Source: CALCCV01 sp964388665
GTDB taxonomy: Bacteria > Bdellovibrionota > Bdellovibrionia > Bdellovibrionales > Bdellovibrionaceae
DNA: 18,417 bases
Direction: 5' to 3'
Assembly (NCBI GenBank): GCA_964388665.1
Contig: CAYMBJ010000076.1
Location: 1 to 18,417 of the forward strand
Positions 14,656 through 18,417 of this stretch are shown here, one piece after another (positions within the stretch are counted from its first letter, which is position 1; each line of letters starts with the position of its first letter). A model generated the notes under the pieces. The model made no database searches and had not been told where the DNA came from. It saw only the letters and a program-made list of their open reading frames with translations. The translations under genes and the position numbers were made by a program.

Positions 14656-14685
14656 AATTTCTTTTAGGCAGACCTCACGTGTCGC
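14656..14685 (+). promoter_or_regulatory. shared cassette element, copy F (facing the regulator operon)
   Basis: This copy faces right: AGGCA, then GACCTC-AC-GTGTCGC, with a poorer upstream half. The core ends 46 nt before the ATG at 14723. Facing the regulator operon, it suggests autoregulation. Confidence 0.5.
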
Positions 14686-14722
14686 TGTTGTATTTGAAGA
14701 TATGAATTCAAGGAGAAGATTT

Positions 14723-15661
14723 ATGAAAATTCAGAAGTCACCCATTGACCAACTCAATCAAAGATTGAGTGACGAATTTGAATATCTATTGAAGAGTGCA
14801 CATCCAAGAGCCTTAAAGAAACACCAGATCGCGCGAGCGCTGATAGAAGAGAAGCCAGGTTTGTCTCTGCGGGAGCTCGAGACAAAAATTCATGAGTTCT
14901 ATTCAATTGCCTATGAGAGACGAACCGAAAGGCAGGTAGCTCGAACGTTTCGTGTGAAGCCTTATCCGTGGCTTATGCAACAGTTTGTATTGAACTTTGC
15001 TACGGCAGGCGTAAGTGAGACTTCAATGGTTAAATCGGCGGGCCGTTTTCGTCATTTGTTTCGAATGGTGCTATCGCCACCAGAAGAAATAAACTCCATT
15101 TCCTTTTTGCATACGGTGGTTCATAGAATTACCAATCCACGATGGGATCAGCCCACGACGGGTATTGATTTGCCATCCTTTGCCAACATTTGGAGAAGAA
15201 CAACTTGGGAAAAGTTTGGTGAGCGCTACCATCTATTTTTTCTGGACCTCTTTGAAAAAGTGGAGGCCTTGCCACAGAATCAGCTACCACGAATGGACCT
15301 TGGTCAATCAGGGGAAGACCCGAGCTGGACCTCAGAACTAAACTTAACTCAGACGGATCTAGACTGGATGAATGACATTGTTGTGGCCTTGAACATGGAT
15401 GGCCACCTTCCTCCGTTTCCCCTTAAGAAAGGCCCTTCTAATCCAACTACATTGCGCATTGAACAACTCGTAAGGGCCGCCAATCAACTTTACCCACAGC
15501 ACCATCTTCCGCTAGAAGAAACTCTGCGAAAGGCCTGCGGGAGGTGTCTGGAAATATTCCGCCAGCGTTCAGAAGACTCTAGTCCGATTTTGAATTCAGC
15601 TGACGAGACAAGTAAGCGTATCCAATTGCTTAATTCCAACTACCCACCATCCGATAGGTAA
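14723..15661 (+). CDS. unknown protein co-transcribed with the WYL regulator, 312 aa
   Basis: The start at 14723 follows AGGAG by 7 nt and is preferred over upstream in-frame ATGs at 14702 and 14597, the latter lying before the shared element. I do not recognise the protein. It has no signal peptide or membrane helix. Residues 30-80 are helical and basic (HQIARALIEEKPGLSLRELE), with a pattern that could be a helix-turn-helix. The middle is rich in aromatic residues (WRRTTWEKFGERYHLFFLDLF at 157-177, with a tryptophan-phenylalanine-tyrosine pattern). The gene ends 3 nt before the WYL regulator, so the two are probably translated together and may act as a pair, for example as a sensor or co-repressor. 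The function is unknown. Confidence 0.75.
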   Translation: MKIQKSPIDQLNQRLSDEFEYLLKSAHPRALKKHQIARALIEEKPGLSLRELETKIHEFYSIAYERRTERQVARTFRVKPYPWLMQQFVLNFATAGVSETSMVKSAGRFRHLFRMVLSPPEEINSISFLHTVVHRITNPRWDQPTTGIDLPSFANIWRRTTWEKFGERYHLFFLDLFEKVEALPQNQLPRMDLGQSGEDPSWTSELNLTQTDLDWMNDIVVALNMDGHLPPFPLKKGPSNPTTLRIEQLVRAANQLYPQHHLPLEETLRKACGRCLEIFRQRSEDSSPILNSADETSKRIQLLNSNYPPSDR

Positions 15662-15664
15662 TGC

Positions 15665-16675
15665 ATGGCAAGACATGAAATGACACTCAGAATCTTTCGT
15701 ATTCTTCATTACCTGGAAACTGTGAAGAATGGACTTAGGATTTCGGAAATTCATAAGCGATTAGAGGAGGATGGTTTCGGAATCGACGTTCGCACCGTCC
15801 ACCGCGATATTGAGTTGCTTCAGCAAGCTCACATACCATTGGATACCGAAGGCCGCGGTCCAGAGTCCCGTTGGAGGCTATCTCCGTTTGCTGAAGTCCG
15901 AAAAAATATTCAATTCACCTATCAGGAGATCTTCGCTCTTTACGTGGCCAGAAAGTCGTTAGACCACCTTCGGGGAACTCCGATTCACTCAGCTCTGGAC
16001 AGTTTGTTTGTAAAATTTGAAAAAATTCTTGGGAATCAGAGTGGCATGTTTCAGCAGTTGCTTGGGAATTTGGAATTTCGTCCACAGATGACCTGGCACA
16101 CCAGCGTTGCGCCCGTGATTCTGGATACCGTCTATGGTGCGCTTGAAGAAGGACATCCTCTGAAGATTGTTTATCGCGCAGAAGCGGGCGAACAGGCAGG
16201 AAAAGCCACAGCCCGAGAAATCGGACCAGAGTGTCTGTATTTTGCAAACGGCAGCGTGTATTTGATTGGCGTCGATTTGCAAAAAGGCGAGCCACGAACC
16301 TATGCGCTCTCGCGGATAATTGAAGCTGAAATGCTGAATTCGGTCGAATACAACAAGCAGGGTCTTTCGCCGGAGGAAATGTTTAAATCCTCCCTCGGGG
16401 TTTTGAATATAGGCGTGGTTGAAGATGTGGAGATTCTGATTTCTGGACCTGTCGGAACCTATTTTGCCGAACGAAGGTGGCATGAATCTCAGGAAACTGT
16501 TCGCACGGCACAGGGGATTGTTTTGAAATTCAGATTGAAAGTTAATGACGAACTAGTTCGATTTGTCTTGGGCATGGGAGTGGCCGCTTTAGTTTTGAAA
16601 CCCGAGGGACTTGCTAGGGAGGTCAGAAGTAGCGTCCAAAAAATTGCATTAAATTATCAAATGAAGGCTTCATGA
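15665..16675 (+). CDS. HTH-WYL domain transcriptional regulator
   Basis: The 336-aa protein has an N-terminal winged helix-turn-helix (about residues 5-72, with VRTVHRDIELL as recognition region), a WYL domain (about 155-222) containing LYFANGSVYLIGVD and RTYALSRI, and a C-terminal WCX-like part (about 250-325). WYL regulators bind nucleic-acid-type or nucleotide ligands and many repress bacterial defence loci, for example the BrxR and CapW types. It is divergent from the leftward cassette, and the shared element faces both directions in the gap. This makes it the obvious candidate for binding all copies, but that is inferred. No ribosome binding site is visible before its ATG, consistent with coupling to the gene 3 nt upstream. 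Confidence 0.88.
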   Translation: MARHEMTLRIFRILHYLETVKNGLRISEIHKRLEEDGFGIDVRTVHRDIELLQQAHIPLDTEGRGPESRWRLSPFAEVRKNIQFTYQEIFALYVARKSLDHLRGTPIHSALDSLFVKFEKILGNQSGMFQQLLGNLEFRPQMTWHTSVAPVILDTVYGALEEGHPLKIVYRAEAGEQAGKATAREIGPECLYFANGSVYLIGVDLQKGEPRTYALSRIIEAEMLNSVEYNKQGLSPEEMFKSSLGVLNIGVVEDVEILISGPVGTYFAERRWHESQETVRTAQGIVLKFRLKVNDELVRFVLGMGVAALVLKPEGLAREVRSSVQKIALNYQMKAS

Positions 16676-16717
16676 TCTCCGAAATGCTTTCACAAGAAAT
16701 CGTCAATTTCCATTCTT

Positions 16718-16740
16718 TGGCCAATCATAGTGGCTGGCCA
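16718..16740 (+). terminator. possible terminator after the WYL gene
   Basis: TGGCCA repeats at 16718-16723 and 16735-16740 are self-complementary and could pair around an 11-nt loop, followed by TGCTTTTG. The stem is short, so this is weak. Confidence 0.3.
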
Positions 16741-16790
16741 TGCTTTTGAAACGCAGTCAAAAGTATTAAACTATACATTTTGGGGGACCA

Positions 16791-17678
16791 ATGGCGGAGA
16801 GCGAAGATTCAGAGATTCAAAGCTCAATTGACAAATTTGCAAATGACTTTTCATCAATTGAAATAAGTAACCCACCTTCCACTCTATTCCACTACACCTC
16901 AAATGACACTTTACTAAACATTGTTCGAAGTCGAAGTTTATGGCTAACTCACGCTTTATTTCTAAATGACTCGACTGAATTTCAACACGGTATGCGGAAA
17001 TTCATGTCAGGCATCGATCATTTTGAAAAACATGGCTTCGACAAAGGCTGGCTAGACCACATTCGAAATTTCTTCAGTAAAGAACTGAACGACCCCCTAG
17101 CGCAACCATTCGTTTTTTCGCTTAGCCAGGAACGCGATCAATTAAGTCAATGGAGAGGCTACGGAGACTTCGGGCACGGCGTATCTATAGGTTTTTCAGC
17201 TAATGAAATTTCCGAGATCTCACAGTTTCACTTGAAGATCTTGCCCGTCATTTACGATCATGCAAAACAAAATGAAATTGTGAACAGGACAGTCGAAGGA
17301 TTCAAAAGTCTGTTTCAAAAATTAGGACATAAAATTGACAATGGAGTGAAGTGGGGACCGTGGCTCGCGCTTGCCTATTTTCAAATCGCTTATGTCCATT
17401 CCATCAGATTCAAAGACCCATCATGGCATGAAGAAAAGGAATGGAGAGCCGTTGCTATTGCCGATGGAAAAAATAAAAATGTCTTTACTCGAACGAGGGG
17501 TAAGTCACTGGTGAAATCTCTAACATTACCGCTCGAGAATCTAGAGAAATTAATAGCCGAAGTAGTTATCGGCCCTCAAGCCGACAAGGTAAGGCACACC
17601 CTTGCCTTGGAATCCGTAAAAACTTCGACCGGCTGTAGATTCGAAATAGGTAGATCATCCATCCCAATGCGAGACTAG
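16791..17678 (+). CDS. DUF2971 domain protein
   Basis: The 295-aa protein shows the DUF2971 order of motifs: LFHYTSNDTLLNIV near residue 32, a short SLWLTHALFLNDSTEF segment with the conserved Asn-Asp, FVFSLSQERDQLSQWRGYGD (Ser-x-x-x-Asp and Gln-Trp), GVSIGF, and WHEEKEWRAVAI near 210-225. The biochemical function of the family is not known to me; members occur often in phage-defence and other accessory regions. GGGGGACC precedes the ATG. It follows the WYL gene by 115 bp with no shared element, so it may belong to the cassette or be an independent neighbour. Confidence 0.82.
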   Translation: MAESEDSEIQSSIDKFANDFSSIEISNPPSTLFHYTSNDTLLNIVRSRSLWLTHALFLNDSTEFQHGMRKFMSGIDHFEKHGFDKGWLDHIRNFFSKELNDPLAQPFVFSLSQERDQLSQWRGYGDFGHGVSIGFSANEISEISQFHLKILPVIYDHAKQNEIVNRTVEGFKSLFQKLGHKIDNGVKWGPWLALAYFQIAYVHSIRFKDPSWHEEKEWRAVAIADGKNKNVFTRTRGKSLVKSLTLPLENLEKLIAEVVIGPQADKVRHTLALESVKTSTGCRFEIGRSSIPMRD

Positions 17679-18071
17679 TATAGTCATATCTCGAATCATT
17701 AGCTGATCACAGCCTTGCGGCTCTCTTTATCGAGTTCAACAAAAACGCAAATAGAGATAAGCATTGGGCGGCTTTGTGAAAAGTGTTCAGTCCAATCTCT
17801 GGTCAAATGACGTCGCACGAGCCAAACTTTACTCCCCTAAAGAGCAAAATTTACTTTTCCAACGTCGCCAAACAACCTGTGAATCTAGGACCTGTATCAG
17901 CATTAAATTTAGGAAAGGCCAATTCCGAGGGGACCCAAAGTTAACTTTTCCCTCAGCCAATTCCCACTCGAGTGTACGCATCATTGAGAGCTCGAGTGGT
18001 TGTGGAAAAAATATCCAATTTAAAAATTAAGGAAAGCCAACCAGCAAGAATGCCTTCGCCTCCCTCCACTC
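17679..18071. other. gene-free stretch with an inverted repeat
   Basis: No convincing gene is seen. The one clear structure is a 9-bp perfect inverted repeat, CCACTCGAG (17964-17972) and CTCGAGTGG (17991-17999), separated by 18 bp. It lacks a following T run on the plus strand. Confidence 0.5.
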
Positions 18072-18284
18072 TCACACGCTTTTGTTTTCTGATTTATGCT
18101 CCTTGACGAAGTCCTGAAACTCGTTTGTCAGCATGAAGCCAAGAAAGTCATCCATCGAGATATTGCCACGAGTTTCACAGTATTTCTGACGTAACATTTC
18201 CGTACGATTTGCATTGGTCAGTGATTTTTCTTGAAGCGATTTGATGTGCTCATCTGTTACAAGATCGAGAGCCAAATCGAGCAA
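18072..18284 (-). CDS. small unknown protein, 5' end unclear
   Basis: The 70-residue reading frame starts at a TTG with no good ribosome binding site. The frame continues upstream without a stop to about 18382, adding a lysine-rich, gene-like stretch that includes VERILALANRKKIGRKVK. No ATG lies in that extension. The frame therefore may start outside or be shifted by a base near 18370-18385. The C-terminal part (SMDDFLGFMLTNEFQDFVKEH) looks like folded protein. I do not recognise it; small basic proteins of this look occur on plasmids and integrative elements. Confidence 0.4.
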   Translation of the reverse strand: MLDLALDLVTDEHIKSLQEKSLTNANRTEMLRQKYCETRGNISMDDFLGFMLTNEFQDFVKEHKSENKSV

Positions 18285-18417
18285 CTGATCACTTTTAACC
18301 TTGCGACCTATCTTCTTTCGATTCGCTAGAGCAAGAATGCGCTCTACCTTTTTCTGAGTTTCAACCTGAATTCGCGGATAGAGCCCTCACAAATCTCGCC
18401 AATGTCGCTCCAGTATT

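Noticed and set aside
17764..18030. An 88-aa rightward reading frame after the DUF2971 gene.
   Set aside because: No ribosome binding site, non-protein-like composition, and it runs across the 9-bp inverted repeat.
1..18417. CRISPR array, tRNA, rRNA or insertion sequence with a DDE transposase.
   Set aside because: No regularly spaced repeats, no cloverleaf or rRNA signature, and no DDE-type protein were found on either strand.

Overview
The window looks like an accessory region of a Gram-negative bacterium of moderate GC. Lipoprotein signal peptides, a periplasmic MerP-like protein and the gene families present would suit a deltaproteobacterial or Bdellovibrionota-type host, but that placement is only a guess. 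No tRNA, rRNA or CRISPR array was seen.

Positions 1-2061 hold a leftward mercury-type operon. A MerR regulator comes first, controlled by a 20-bp palindromic operator inside an unusually long promoter spacer. MerT, a MerP-like protein, a cyclodipeptide synthase (CDPS) and the start of a GMTC-motif metal-binding protein (possibly merA) follow. A tRNA-dependent CDPS inside a mer operon is the first notable oddity.

Positions 2131-5542 are a RIT-type (recombinase in trio) element. Three different tyrosine recombinases overlap by 4 bp each and are bounded by a 13-bp inverted repeat matching at 12 of 13 positions. The right end abuts the mer promoter region.

Positions 5543-6904 are almost gene-free and rich in inverted repeats. 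They contain one small unknown gene (118 aa) with a strong ribosome binding site, an intrinsic terminator, an imperfect palindrome with arms of about 38 bp, and a perfect 13-bp stem.

Positions 6905-16675 look like a defence-type or otherwise coordinated cassette. Leftward genes encode a single-TM membrane protein, a DUF2779 protein with Cas4/RecB-like and DEDD-type nuclease parts, a lipoprotein, a membrane-anchored RmuC-like coiled-coil nuclease, and a second lipoprotein with an LPP20-like part. A rightward CoiA-like nuclease gene lies inside the block. At the right end a divergent two-gene operon encodes an unknown 312-aa protein and an HTH-WYL regulator. Five leftward genes and the regulator operon each carry a related, roughly 30-bp element, always oriented toward the gene and 31-83 bp before its start. 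This implies a common regulator, plausibly the WYL protein. I do not recognise this combination as a named system, and it is the best candidate for something undescribed.

Positions 16676-18417 hold a DUF2971 gene, a 390-bp stretch without a gene but with an inverted repeat, and an unclear reading frame at the right edge.
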